Below are positions 46,128-58,820 of a stretch of DNA of 64,000 nucleotides, one piece after another. The position numbers and the translations under genes are program-made. This DNA comes from Jaltomata sinuosa (Eukaryota; Streptophyta; Magnoliopsida; Solanales; Solanaceae). The stretch is taken from the NCBI GenBank assembly GCA_003996215.1, contig QJPP01000323.1:124001-188000 (forward strand). Direction: 5' to 3'. The notes beneath the pieces were generated by a model that saw nothing but the letters and a program-made list of their open reading frames with translations, did no database searches and had not been told where the DNA came from. How positions within the stretch are numbered: position 1 is the stretch's first letter; every line of letters starts with the position of its first letter.

Positions 46128-48892
46128 ATGGGAGCTCTACTAATGTTGTTATCCACCATTACCATACTTGCCTTTCTCCACTCATCAACATCAGTAGCAA
46201 TACCCAGCAAGAAAACCTACATTGTTCACATGAAACATCACCTCAAACCTCCATCTTTCTCCACTCACCATCAATGGTACAAATCCCATCTCCAATCTCT
46301 CACATCTTCACGTCAAAATTCCCTTCTCTACACTTACACCATCTCCTATCATGGCTTCGCCGCAACTCTTTACCCTCATGAAGTTGAATTACTTGGCCAA
46401 TCTGATTACGTCGTTAATGTCTATGAAGACACTTTTTACACCCTACAAACAACTCGCACACCTGAATTTCTCGGCCTCGATAACATCAATTTTTGGGCTG
46501 GACGTACTTTACCTGAATTGAACAATGCTGCTCAAGATGTTATAATTGGGGTGTTTGACAGTGGAATTTGGCCGGAATCTGAGAGTTTTAGTGATTTGGG
46601 GATGTCGAATGTGCCCTCTAGATGGAGAGGCGAGTGTCAACCGGGTCCTGATTTCGACCCGAAAGTGCATTGCAATAGGAAGCTTATAGGTGCTCTGTAT
46701 TTTGGACAAGGTTGTAAGGAGTGCTCCAACGAGATTCAATCGCCCCGGGACCATAACGGCCATGGCACACATACCGCCAGTACAGCTGCAGGTACAGACC
46801 CATTCAGGATGACATATTTATTCAAAATTTAGGTGAAACTTTTTTCCGGAGTTAAACTTCGAAAACAAGTTTCAAATATTATATTTCACTTTGAAAACAA
46901 AAACTACTTTTTTCAAATACTCACAATTTTCATGGCCAAACGCCCCCTTAGTACTCCCTATGTCCCAATTTATATGACTCGGTTGAAATTTTGAGATTCA
47001 AACTTCTAAACTTTGACCGTGAAGTCACATATAGAAACTTTAAGTTTTTTGAAATAAAAATTATATGTTTGAAAAGTGAAAACTATGTAAAAAGTATTAT
47101 AAATTACAATAATTAACAATTTTGAATATTTAAAAAGAATATAAGACTTTTGGTCAAAAAAATTTAGTTACTTTCGAGGTTCAAACCGAGCTACATAATT
47201 TTTCACATTGTATATGTAAGTTTGGCGTAAAAAATATTGGATTTAGCTGAACTCGTATTGCATGCAGGATCAATTGTGGCAAATGCTAGTCTTTTCGGCT
47301 ATGCTAAAGGGACTGCTCGTGGGGTGGCGCCACAAGCCCGTATAGCGAGCTATAAAGTGTGCTGGAATGAAACTTGTGCAGGGTCAGATATTCTTGCTGC
47401 ATTCGACCGTGCTATTATGGATGGTGTTGATGTGTTGTCTCTGTCATTGACTAATAATGCAACGACGTATTACAGTGACGCCATTGCTCTTGGTGCTTTC
47501 GCTGCTATTGAGAAAGGAATTGTTGTGTCGTGTGCAGCTGGGAATGCTGGTCCTTGGGAATCAACAGTTGCAAACACGGCTCCATGGGTCATAACTGTTG
47601 GTGCTGCAACTCTTGATAGAGATTTTCCAGCTACTGTCACTCTGGGTAATGGCCAAAAACTTCAAGGCGCGTCGTTGTATAGTGGAGAATTAGAAATGGA
47701 AAATAAGTTGCTGAGCTTAGTTTACCAACAAGGGGGAAACTCCTCTAGCAATTTGTGCTTTCGCGGTTCGCTTGATCCAAATATGGTTGGTGGAAAAATA
47801 GTGCTATGTGACAGGGGGGCTAATGATAGAGTTGAGAAGGGATTAGCAGTGAAAGAAGCCAATGGGCTAGGGATGATATTAGCCAATACACCAGACACGG
47901 GGGAGGAGTTAGTCGCGGATAGCCACTTATTGCCTGCAGTGGTTATTGGGAGGAAGGCGGGGGATGTAATAAGAGAATATGTGAAAACAGAAAACAATCC
48001 AACAGTTGTTTTCAGCTTTGGTGGAACAGTGTTGAAGGTGAAACCATCCCCTGTTGTGGTTACATTTAGCTCAAGAGGGCCAAATGCAATTGCTCCCCAG
48101 ATATTAAAGCCTGATGTTATTGGCCCTGGAGTTAACATCTTGGCAGCTTGGCCTGAAACTGTAGGACCAACTTCACTTGATGTCGATACACGAAAGACCT
48201 CGTTCAACATCGTTTCTGGCACTTCCATGTCTTGCCCTCATGTTACAGGAGTTGCTGCATTGGTAAAAGCTGTACATCCGGAATGGAGTCCAAGCGCGAT
48301 CAAATCAGCAATCATGACAACCGCGTACACTCGAGATAACACCAACTCCTCGTTTCGTGATTCTGCACTAGATGGTACATTTTCCAATCCATTTGCTCAT
48401 GGATCAGGCCATGTGAATCCCCAGAAAGCACTCTCCCCTGGACTCGTATACGATATTAGGATTCAGGATCATATCAAGTTCTTGTGCTCCTTGAACTACT
48501 CCATGGATGACATACAATCCATTGTAAAAAGACTGGATTTCACTTGTGCAAACAAGTTTGTGGATCCTGGACAAATCAACTACCCTTCATTCTCTGTCTT
48601 GTTTGGGACAAAAACAAAACGGGTTGTTCGTTACACCCGAGAAGTGACCAATGTTGGAGCTGCAGGGTCAGTGTATGAGGTAGCCATCGATGCACCTTCA
48701 TCCGTTACTGTCACAGTGAAACCAGAAAAGCTTGTATTCAAGAAAGTAGGAGAGAAGGTGCATTACACAGTGACATTTGTGTCCAAGAAAGATGTTAAAC
48801 CAGGAAATGCATTTGGTTGGATTTCTTGGAAGAATGCTGAAAGTGAAGTGAGGAGTCCAGTTGCATATTCCTGGATGACACACCTCAATTAG
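46128..48892 (+). CDS. SBT1.8-like: Subtilisin-like serine protease, SBT1.8-like (secreted)
   Basis: CDS 46128-46791 joined to 47268-48892, 762 residues; the intron has GT/AG borders and phase 1. I chose ATG 46128 because the longer upstream frame has no ATG and a signal peptide follows directly (MGALLMLLSTITILAFLHSS). Domains: signal peptide ~1-24; I9 propeptide ~29-107; predicted mature start TTRTPEFLGL at ~108; peptidase S8 catalytic residues Asp144 (GVFDSGIWPES), His212 (GHGTHTAS), Asn314 (AAGNAGP) and Ser541 (SGTSMSCPH); protease-associated insert ~350-470; fibronectin-III-like C-terminus. The C-terminal GEKVHYTVTFVSKKD and SPVAYSW are close to Arabidopsis SBT1.8 as I remember it. Expected to act in the cell wall space, processing or degrading proteins; the substrate cannot be told. 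The gene appears intact. Confidence 0.93.
46792..47267 (+). other. Subtilase intron holding MITE remnants
   Basis: A 476-base intron (GTACAG start, ATGCAG end) immediately after the catalytic-His region. It contains a Tourist-type right end (CATGGCCAAACGCCCCCTTA, about 46931-46950) and directly after it a Stowaway-type left end (CTCCCTATGTCCCAATTTATATG, from 46954, quoted in part: CTCCCTATGTCCCAA). Each lacks its partner end. So most of the intron is old transposon sequence. Confidence 0.75.
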
Positions 48893-49926
48893 ATTGGAAA
48901 CATTAAGATTTGGCAGTAGGGTGTTCTTCCTATTAACTGTACAACTACTACAGGGAATGCATGCCATAAATTTCTCTGTTTAATGGAAATGAAATGTCTA
49001 CTAACTTTATCAGAGCTAGGTGGAAAGAAAAGGTTGAATTTCCTTAAAACAAGAGAAAATTTTAATGAAGTGGCAAAAGTTCAAATTTCGATTGACATTC
49101 TAGTAGCTTTTGAATCCTCCCATATAAATTCTTGATTCCGTCACTAAACTTTTGAATCCTCCCGTATGAGCATAATAAATGTTTGTTTAATAAGGAACTA
49201 GTGTTTGGACAAGTGCGTCCATATTCCATGCTAATAAATGCAAATATTTCAAAATGAAATAAATAATCATACTATGATGTAATTTTGTTCAAATATTTTA
49301 CAATTATGTAGTCCTTTAATTTTGAATTTGACGAAAAAATATTAGTCGTTGAACTGTATAAATATAATCGTATTACAAAATATAACACAACAATCTAGTG
49401 TGAGATGTTGGTAATTTGATGTTTAGTACTTCATAAAAAGTTTAACACTATATTAAATTGAAGAAAATAATATCTTTTAGAGTTCAAATTTAATTAATAA
49501 CCAAAAAATAACCCGACAAACAAAAGGCATGAAAATAAATATTACAAATTAACATTTTAAGAGAAACATGATAAACAAATTATAACAGATACATTAAAAA
49601 TATACTCATATGGGTCGAACAAATAAAGTGATACCGTAAAATAGTCACATAGATAAATAGAAAAATGAATGAACTAAAACTATGTAATTTCTTTTTCAAA
49701 TTGAACTTTACTCCCACAGTTCATTAAGCATAAAAAGTTCAAATGTTAGCACTAAATCTTTTCTTGTCATCATGGATTTTTATATGCATCATTATATGAG
49801 AATTTACATTATAATAACTTAGAATAATAACAATAAAAATCACTACCTAATTATCTAAGTTAATTGTAGGAAAGAATAGATCAGAAGCCTAGTTAAAGTA
49901 TTTTAAGATGTTGCTTTTTATACTAA
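48893..49926. other. 3' region of the subtilase gene, then intergenic
   Basis: The 3' untranslated region probably ends within about 120 bases (TTTAATGGAAATGAAATG near 48978 could contribute to polyadenylation). Beyond it is A/T-rich DNA with no gene. Confidence 0.4.
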
Positions 49927-49956
49927 CTAGAAAATTTGACCGCGCTTCACGCGCTT
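49927..49956 (-). mobile_element. Degraded Helitron 3' terminus
   Basis: CTAG (49927-49930) is followed 10 bases later by CCGCGCTTCACGCGC, the hairpin seen in the intact Helitron ends at 53336 and 58182 but with mismatches. On the minus strand this would be the 3' end of an element extending rightwards. Its 5' end is not identified. Confidence 0.45.
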
Positions 49957-50331
49957 ATTAAAGTAATTGTTAAACAATTATTTTCTCTCTCCGATAATTA
50001 TATATTCTCTCTATTGTTCAATCATAATATTATCACTTGCATTAATTATATTATGAAGATTGTTTTGAAATAACGATTGAAAATGAAACTTAGTAAATTT
50101 AGCAAATCATTTGACAGTAGATCATTTTGATCTTATTGTATTTTTTTTATTGGAATATCAATGAGGTTGAATCTTTAAACTGCAACATATGCTTTAGTAC
50201 AAATAGGAGGTTGAATCTTTCAATCACTCTTATACCTTTTTCGAATATGCAATTAGCATTTGTATGATTTTACATACATCACATTCGTTGGTACTTTAGC
50301 TTCTTCAATTACACCTATATCAAAAAATAAA

Positions 50332-51396
50332 GAGTAAATGCATCAGGACCCCCTTAAAGTTGGTCGACATTTGGAAGTAGACACCTAAACTTTACGGGGG
50401 TCCTATTACACCACTCAACTAATTATACAGTTGTAAATACCCCATTTTGACCCATTTGCTCACCAGCTTTGTTCTCACGTTTGGCGCGTGTGTCTCACCC
50501 ATTAATAAGTCGGGTTTAACCCTGATCCGCCTCTTTTAACCTTTAACCTTTCTAGATATTTTTATTTCTCTCTCTAAACCGATCAAAATCAGAAAAGTAA
50601 AAAAGCTAAGGGATTGTTAGGGTTTGTGATTGTCTTTGTCAATTGCTGAGATCGTGGTGTCGAAAACTAAGAAATTACATAGTAAACAAAGTAGTGAAAA
50701 CTTACAGGTTAGGGTTCTTCACGATTTCTTTAGTTTTTGTAAAAATGTCCAAAAAAATTTCATGTAGTAATTATTTTTTAGGGAAAACATCTTTATAGTG
50801 ATTATTTTCATGTAGTAGTGATTTTTTTGGGGAAAAGCATCTTAGTAGTGATTTGTAGAAAAACATCATGATTTTTCGTATAAAAAGATTATTTTAGTTC
50901 GTGTAGTAGTGATTGACATCTTTGTAGTTCTGTGGAAAAATGTTAGTAATGTTCTTGATTGTTGTCTCGAAAACCTAATCGCTTGATTTCAAATATTTTA
51001 AACAAAACAACAAGAAATTAAAGCTACTAAAGGACACATATGGAACTTTCTTACCTTTTGTATCTGATTTCGTTGATGATGAAAGAATTTTTTTTTTGGA
51101 GAAGCTTCTCCAACGCTAGAAATGGAGTTTTTGGGAGGTTGAGAAGATGAGTGTCTTTATATAAAGAAAGGATTTAAATTAACCATGCCACGTGGCTTTT
51201 TTTAATTGATTTGTTGCTGCAATTTCCTTCAGTCACGCGCCTTTGAAACGTGAGAACAAAGCTGGTGAGCAAATGGGTCAAAATGAGGTATTTACAACTG
51301 TATAATTAGTTGAGTGGTGTAATAGGACCCCCGTAAAGTTTAGGTGTCTACTTCCAAATATCGACCAACTTTAGGGGGGTCCTGATGCATTTACTC
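50332..51396. mobile_element. Mutator-like TIR element, 1065 bp, possible captured interior
   Basis: The terminal inverted repeats are about 170 bases long: GAGTAAATGCATCAGGACCC at the left, its complement GGGTCCTGATGCATTTACTC at the right, and matching CCATTTGCTCACCAGCTTTG / CAAAGCTGGTGAGCAAATGG farther in. A perfect 9 bp direct repeat, AAAAATAAA, flanks it (50323-50331, 51397-51405). The interior (50545-51180) contains GTTAGGGTTTGTGATTG and similar leader-like words on one side and CTTCTCCAACGCTAGAAATG on the other. This could be captured gene-start sequence; no frame supports a protein. Confidence 0.85.
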
Positions 51397-51405
51397 AAAA
51401 ATAAA

Positions 51406-53322
51406 TGTTATATTAAACTCGTCAAACATAAATATCATATTACATTTCAATTTTAATCGATTTTATTATGACGATATAATTTTTTACCTTCTCATTCTTT
51501 TTTATGATTGTGAGTTTTTTCCTTTTGTACTTCTCTGTCCATTAAATTTTAAAAGAAGATTGTCAAATATAAAAAAATGAAACTTAAATATATTTTTAAA
51601 AAGTAATCTAAAAACTTAAACTATGGTTGTTGAGTCTCAATACATTCAATCTCGCACAAGAACATGAAATACTTTTGAATTATTGGTTCGCTTATAATAT
51701 TTATATTTATATATTTTATATGAAATATATGGATAGATAGATTTATATTGGCTATTTCTAGCTATTAAGTATGATCGTAAGAATTGCAACGATATTTGCT
51801 AACAAACCTTTTCACATATTATATAGAAAAAATAGATTAAGAATTACTTATATTAAATACTCATCTTATATGACTCAGTATCGAATATACTTTTTACCAC
51901 TTTCAAACAAATATTTACATCACTTATTTTTATGAAATTTTCAAAAAGATAAATATCTTTATTTTAAAATTTATTCAATCGAGTAAAAAGAGAATTTTTT
52001 TTTTGAAAAATCTCTCTTTCAAAATTCATAATAGAAAATTAATACAAATTTCTTAATAAGATAAATCAACTATTATTAATAACTTTCTTCCACTTATAAA
52101 AGTGTAGGATACATATTTAATAAAAATAAATAAATTAATCAAACACATGAATACATATTTTCAGTAAAAATATTTATCTTATTTTTAAATTATATAAAAA
52201 CAAAATACATAAAATATTTATAGTCATTATTATTTATTTTAATAATTATATTTTAATATAGTTCATAAGAGTTGTAAGCGTAGATTTTTCATAATATAAA
52301 GAATAATTATATAATATTAAAATTTATAAAATGTATCCAAAATTAAATTATATTATCAGATTGTTAGTGCAATTAACACATAACTAAATAAAGGCAAAAA
52401 AAATGGTCTCAAAAATTTGCAAAAATCATTAATTACGGGATCAATATTTTCATTCATTAGATTTTAATTTTCTGTAGCTTCTTTCAATTCATATAAAATA
52501 AAATGTGAAATAAAAAGTAAATAAACTAAAAGCAGAATGAAAAAAAATAAAACAAAATTAAATTAATAGCAACTGAAATTGTGATATTAATCCATTAAAT
52601 TACACCTTTTTTCAAATGTTTTCTTTCGTTTTGACAAAAAAATTATTTTCTTTCATAGTTCTTTTTCCTTGCTTTTAAGGAATAAGTTGCAGCACAAGTT
52701 GGGAACTTGCAGCGGCTATATTGCATTTTTCGCTAATCAAATTCTTTTAAAATTTAATTTCATTATTTTTCTTTCTTTCACTGTCTATTTTTAAATCTAC
52801 ATCTCAATTCATGATCTCATAAGTAAATATGAAAAAAAAAATCCCTTGGTAAACTTATTACTAACCAAGAATACATATTCAAGGAAAAAATTATCATAAC
52901 TAACCTCTTCGTAGTGTTATGCACTTCAATATTAAGAATCCAATATAATGACTTTCACAAATTATAGCACAAAAGAAAAGCCAATGTGAATCAAAATAGC
53001 AATATAAGAATGGTAAGAACAAAGTAATTACTATTTGCAATATAGAAAATGTAAAAGATAAAATACAATCCATTATGTAAGAAAGCAAATTTCATAACTG
53101 TCACTCGAATAGTTTTTACTATCAACAAATGATACTCTATAAGGTGGAGCCTAATTTTTTTTATCAAAATCTTTTCAACATAAGTAATCGAAAAAGTCAA
53201 GAAAAGGCCAATATGCACGACTTCCAGTATTTTGCTCATGAGTATATCAGATGTGAGTACACCAACATTTGATTTCAAAAAAATTTGTCTTACTATATAC
53301 ATTTATATAGATACTATAGATA
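51406..53322. other. Intergenic, no gene seen
   Basis: Very A/T-rich. Small frames on the minus strand at 52900-53302 have no recognised domain. Confidence 0.45.
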
Positions 53323-53621
53323 CTAGTGTATTTGTCCGCGCTTCGCGCGGTCATAAAAAGAATTAAAATACAATTTAATACTATTTTCATAATATTAAGT
53401 TTAAAATTATTTGAAAAGAATTTTTTTAAAAAAGATTTTAGGTTAGATACGAAAAAATAATTTAAGTTGGTATATATAAATTTGAATGTGATAACAATAT
53501 ATAAAAAACCAACATAAATTTAATGAAAGGCCGGGACACTTCATAATAAGCGAGAAAACAAATAAGATTAAAAAATAATAAAAAGATTAGAAATTTGCAA
53601 GTAACAACATAAACTTTTACC

Positions 53622-53758
53622 TGGTTATAGTGTAGTGGTAGACTGCTCCATCATTGGTCAGAGGTCTTGAGTTCGAGTCTTAGGTATGCACGATCCATAT
53701 TAATTTGGGCTCTAATAAAGACACCAAACACCAGACGGAAAATCAAAAAACAAACATA
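53622..53758 (+). mobile_element. tRNA-derived SINE
   Basis: A-box-like GGTTATAGTGTAGTGGTAGA (53624-53643) and B-box-like GAGTTCGAGTCTT (53669-53681) at tRNA spacing, followed by a non-tRNA body and an A-rich end (GGAAAATCAAAAAAC). The 3' part does not pair as a functional tRNA acceptor stem, so it is a SINE and not a tRNA gene. It lies inside the Helitron at 53323-56892. Confidence 0.65.
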
Positions 53759-54068
53759 AACTTTTAGTATACATTCTTGTCTTGTTAAAGTGAACATTTC
53801 AACCCAATCTAAATTTTAGATATTAATTATTGCAATATATAATCACTTAGAATCAGCAAATACTTTTAGATAGTATATAAATAAGGAAAATATGAAAATA
53901 CCAACAATTTTTTTTTATATTTCTTAAACAAAGAGAAATGACACATGCTTTTCTCATCCCTAGAATTATATCTTTTTGCAATAATGCTACCCTCATAATA
54001 ATAAAGAAAAAATATATGAATTTTTATTGGTCACATTACATTTTCTAAGATTCTTGTTAAAATTCTTA

Positions 54069-55021
54069 GGGGCCGTTTGGTGTGATGGATAAGGGAAGTT
54101 AATCCCGGGATAAATTTTTAGTACCATTTATTAATTCCATGTTTTGTTACAAAGTATGGGATAACTTATCCCAGGATTAATAGTTAGTGTTGGGATAAGT
54201 TATTCATACCTTTGGGTGGAATAGTAATACAGGGATAACTTATCCCGGGATAAAATAGGTAAAAAGACAAAGATATCCTCTTAAACTCTTTTTATACCTC
54301 ACTTTTATATCCATGTACATTTACATCATTTTTAATAACATGTATAATAACATTTACAACCTTCATTACTCGATATTTTATGATAATTCTTCATATTTTT
54401 TCATTAAAAAATTACATTATATAAATATAATTTTTATTTATGAATGTATTATACGTTGAATTTATTTGACTAATTTTTATGTTTATTCATATTTTAATTT
54501 CTCTAACGCTGAATTACATATTTTTAATTAAATATTCTTTTAATCACTTGAAAGTTTGTATTTTATATATCAATTAAAATGAAGATAACCTTAAAGCTTA
54601 CAATATAGGAGTGATATGTGCTTAAATGAAGAGACATAAACAATAAATCTTCTTTTACTTTAACAATCTCAAGATGAAAGTTTTATTTTTAAACTAAATA
54701 AGATGGAAGTTTTATTTTAAATACACACGGGACAATCATGGGAATGCACACACAAAATATTTAAGTTAAATAAGATGGAAGTTTTATTTTTTAAAAATGA
54801 ATAACTAAAGCTTGCAAGAAAATATAAAAAAATAAAACTAAATAAGGTGGAGGGTATTTTTGTAAACAAACAACTTACTCTTAAAAATTATGCAATGTAT
54901 ATTATGTTGAATACAACAAATCAAACACTCAATAAGAAATAATTCCATCATAACTAATCCCAAAATAACTTATCCCAGCATAACTAATCCCAGCATAACT
55001 TGTCTTCAAACCAAACGACCC
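54069..55021. mobile_element. Tourist-like (PIF/Harbinger) MITE, 953 bp
   Basis: The ends GGGGCCGTTTGGT and (complement) GGGTCGTTTGGT are inverted and flanked by TTA (54066-54068, 55022-55024). Near both ends are repeated GGGATAACTTATCCC words. The size suggests a deletion derivative of a larger element. It is nested in the Helitron at 53323-56892. Confidence 0.85.
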
Positions 55022-56846
55022 TTAGAGTAATACAACACTCATACGAACAATTAAAGCAGATGAATATTTTGATAGTAACAATATCATATATGATTATGTG
55101 TGTTTTGGTAAATGAAAATAAACTTAAAAATGAAAGGAATAAATATATAATCTAATCAAAGTTTAAACGTGACTATAAATATCCTCTTACGTACGTTTCA
55201 CAAATTATTTCACAATCTTTCTTTATAAATAAAAGGAAGCTAAGCAAAATAAAATAAAATGATGCAAATAGAGAATCTGCCTCAATAATATAGTTTGCTA
55301 ATTTATACCAGCAAGCATTATATATTATAACGGCCACTTGAAAAGCCTCTTTATGTATAATGTCTCAATAATATTCCTATCAAATTCTTTTTCATTTTCA
55401 ATATTTTCGCATAGACGTAGAGAATTAAGCGTCTCATCCTAAAAACCAATCACCAAAACTTATATAAAGGTGGAAATACAATCATTATGAAAATTTATTT
55501 GCACAATAATTTGGCATCTTTTTGTTCTGCATGATCATGTAGTTTTTTCTATAGCCAGCTTTCGTCTTTCTTTATTTTTTTAAAACTTTCTCAATTAAGT
55601 TGTTTGGTCTTACCTGATTTATTTTCGTGTCTGCTTCATAATTTTTATTCTCAACACTTCTATTGACATAGTATATTAAAATTTCATTGCTTGAAACTTT
55701 TGACAATTTCTTATACTAAAATTCATGTAACCAAAATATATGATTTACATGTAAATAGCAAAAAGCAAAAAAAATTATACCTTGCTGCCAGTAATTATAC
55801 GGAGTCTGCTCCAAATTTTTTCACTAAATTGCTGAAAATTTTCCTTTCAACAAAAATAATCAAATCACATGTAAGAAATAATCAAATCACATATAAGAAA
55901 AAAAAATTAAAGCAATATATGTACTTTTGAGAATGGAAGATTAGTGGTGGGGGTTAAGAGAACCCATTTGAATATCTACGTGAATCTAAAATTTAATTTG
56001 AAGAAGATGAATACATATCATTGTTCTTAAGTATGAATGTGTTATTAAGGAGAATTAAAGGAGGGGCTTTTCAGTTGTTTTTTCTTGACATATCACATTT
56101 AACATAATTAAGAAAGTTAAATGAGTGACTTTTGAGTTTTTTTTAACATAGCACATAAATAAAAAAAATATTTAAAATGCCAAAAAAAGGAAGAAAAATG
56201 ATACATAAGACATGGAGTGAGAATTAAATAGGACAATGAATGGGAAAGTGAAGAAATTAAAATACTACCGAAACGGTAGCATCCCATTAAGATCACATTA
56301 TCATTTTTTTTTGTTTTATCAAATGACAATATAATATGTCAAAAAAATGGGAATCACTCATGTGCTATGGGCAAAAGGCAACCATGAACATTTATGTTAG
56401 GAAGTTTTTTAAAAATAAAAATAAATAAATAGCACATAAAATAGAAGATAAAATTCAAAAAAAAAAAATGAAAGGAAAAAAGCAAAAAAATAAAAAAGGG
56501 AGATAAAAGATAAAAACCTTTCATTCCTATAAGATAAAAAGGCATAGACATTATTTGTATTAATTATTCCATTTAATTGGATGTTAAAATAATTATTGAC
56601 ACATGAATGGTTAAAATTGACAAAATTCGTAGAGAAGAGGAAAAGATGAAAGATATAGTCATTAATGAGTATTAGTTATTCAATTTAATATAAATAATCA
56701 TGGAGGAAAGAAACTTTTAGATTTTTTAATATTTAATATAAGCTAAACAAATAGGATAGAGTAGGGAAAAATTGCAAAAAATGAGAAAAAAGATAAATAA
56801 GAATGGAGGCCATAGAGAGGTGCCACATCACCCTGTCTATAACCCT

Positions 56847-56892
<46 letters not shown>

Positions 56893-58168
56893 TTCATGGA
56901 AGAACATAATAAATTATCATAAATTTACACATTTAAGTTTGGAATTATGGACATAAAAGGAATAGGAGTTATAGAGATTATTAAAAATGTAAGTTATGAA
57001 GACAAAGAGGTATGAATTACAAAAGTAAAAAATTTAATTTAATATAGATAAATGAAAAAAATGATGAAAGAATATTTTTTAAAAAAAAATAGAATAAACA
57101 TATTTCTTGGCTTAAGAGAGGAGAAATAATAAAATTAATTTTAGGAAAAATGTGGACTTTCACATAAAGGGCAAAATCAAACTTTAAAGTTCTGATAAGT
57201 TTAGAAAGGTCATTTTTCCCCACTCATTTATTTAATGGTAAAAATAAAAAGATAATGGTTTTAACTTTTAGCAAATGAAGACATTTAAAATAAATAAATA
57301 AAAAATTACGTTAGAAAGTGTTTTGGGGAGAGGAGGCATTTTGTTAATTTATTAGTAAGTAAATTATGTAGAGAAATGGAGAATAACACATTGCATAAAT
57401 AAATTTTAAAAAAGAAAAACCAACAAAATTTGAGGAAAAATAACTGTAGAAAAGAAAAGGAAGAAATAGGAATTTAAGGATTAGTAATAAATTGTAGTAA
57501 TGATGAAGAGAGATAAATATGATATTTTAAATATTTTTTTCTTGGACATATTTTATAAACTAAAAGAAAGATAAAAAAATTCAAAAAATTGACAAAAAAG
57601 ATAAATGGTAATACTGATTGGAGAACACGCCACATCAGCGATTTCATAACCTTACTTTATTTAAGGAATAGTAATAAATTGTAGTAATGGTGAAGAGAGA
57701 TAAATAGAATATTTTAAATATATTTTTTTTGGCAGATTTTATAAATCAAAAGAAAGATAAAAAAAATTTAAAAAATTGACAAAAAAGATAAATGGTAATA
57801 CTGATTGGAGAACGTGCCACATCAATAATTTTATAACCTTACTTTATATATATATATATATATATATAGATTTATAAATCAAAAGAAAGATTAAAAAATT
57901 TAAAAAATTGACAAAATAAATAAATGATAATACTGATTGGAGAACGCGCCGTCAGCGATTTCATAACCTTACTTTATTTAAAGAATAATAATAAATTGTA
58001 GTAATGGTGAAGAGAGATAAATAGGATATTTTAAATATATTTTTTTGACAGATTTTATAAATCAAAAGAAAGATAAAAAAATTAAAAAATTGACAAAAAA
58101 GATAAATGGTAATACTGATTGGAGAACGCGCCACATCAGCAATTTCATAACCTTACTTTATATATATA
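56893..58168. repeat. Array of Helitron-terminus modules (first cluster)
   Basis: Three modules also found at 63096-64000 lie here. Module A is 56959-57190 (AATAGGAGTTATAGAGATTA through GGGCAAAATCAAACTTTAAA). Module B is 57335-57440 (GGCATTTTGTTAATTTATTA onwards). Module C is present four times, marked by (A/G)ATAATACTGATTGGAGAAC-type words at about 57606, 57792, 57927 and 58108, spacing 135-186. Each C unit ends in GCCACATCAGCGATTTCATAACC-like sequence, which on the minus strand is a Helitron 5' end. One ends in a full TC-TATATA terminus at 57870. No coding content. Confidence 0.75.
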
Positions 58169-58503
58169 CTAGTGCACTTATCCGCGCTTCGCGCGGCTGT
58201 AATAAAAGATTAAAATATATTTTTAAATAATTATTGTCACTATTTGATTAATATTTCATTAAGTTACGATTTTGAAAATGCCTATTTAAGAAAATTGTTA
58301 AATAAATATTCTCAAAATACAATTTTACCTAAAAATTACCGATAAAAAGAGGAAGAAAAATAAAAAGTTTTAATAAATTGACCATCGTATTATCGTAGTT
58401 TCATACTAAATTTAATGAATATTATTGATTCAGCCAACAATAACATTAAGTTACTTAATAATAAATTGTCCTGACTTTGGTTACGTATAAATAATTTTGT
58501 AAT

Positions 58504-58820
58504 AAAAATAAAGTTATACTTATGACAAATTGAGAAAAATACTTGAATTATATTCCAACATGATTATCCTAATCTTCCTTATTTAAGTATAGCCTCAATT
58601 GAATAATATCATCAGATAACTAAAATTAAATATAATAATAAATTAAAAATGACATAAGTATAAAAATAAAGTTATACTTACGGCAAATAAGGTTGAGAAA
58701 AATACTTGAATTATATTCCAACATGATTATTCTACTCTTCCTTATTTAAGTATAGCCTCAATTGAATAATATCATAAGACAACTAAAGTTAAATATAAAT
58801 TAAAAATGACTTAGCAAGAA
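58504..58820. repeat. Tandem duplication of about 158 bp
   Basis: Two direct copies starting AAAAATAAAGTTATACTTA (58504 and 58662), both with TACTTGAATTATATTCCAAC and TTAAGTATAGCCTCAATTGA, differing at a few positions. Confidence 0.8.

Larger units (their letters stand above)
53323..56892 (-). mobile_element. Helitron (about 3.6 kb, non-autonomous) with nested SINE and MITE
   Basis: The 3' end on the minus strand is a 6 bp-stem hairpin CCGCGC-GAA-GCGCGG (53336-53350) followed nine bases later by CTAG (53323-53326) and T. The proposed 5' end is TC at 56892-56891, then a TATATA run, GGAGGGTTATAGACAGGGTG and ATGTGGCACC. That start resembles the 5' ends at 63095 and 57870. Flanks are A and T as expected. 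No Rep or helicase sequence is seen. Pairing these two ends as one element is inference; they could belong to different insertions. Confidence 0.6.

Noticed and set aside
47722..48228. 168-codon minus-strand frame inside the subtilase gene
   Set aside because: It is a shadow of the subtilase second exon, whose catalytic motifs are all in the plus-strand frame.
53622..53700. tRNA gene
   Set aside because: A and B boxes are present, but the segment does not close into a proper acceptor stem and continues into a SINE body with an A-rich end.
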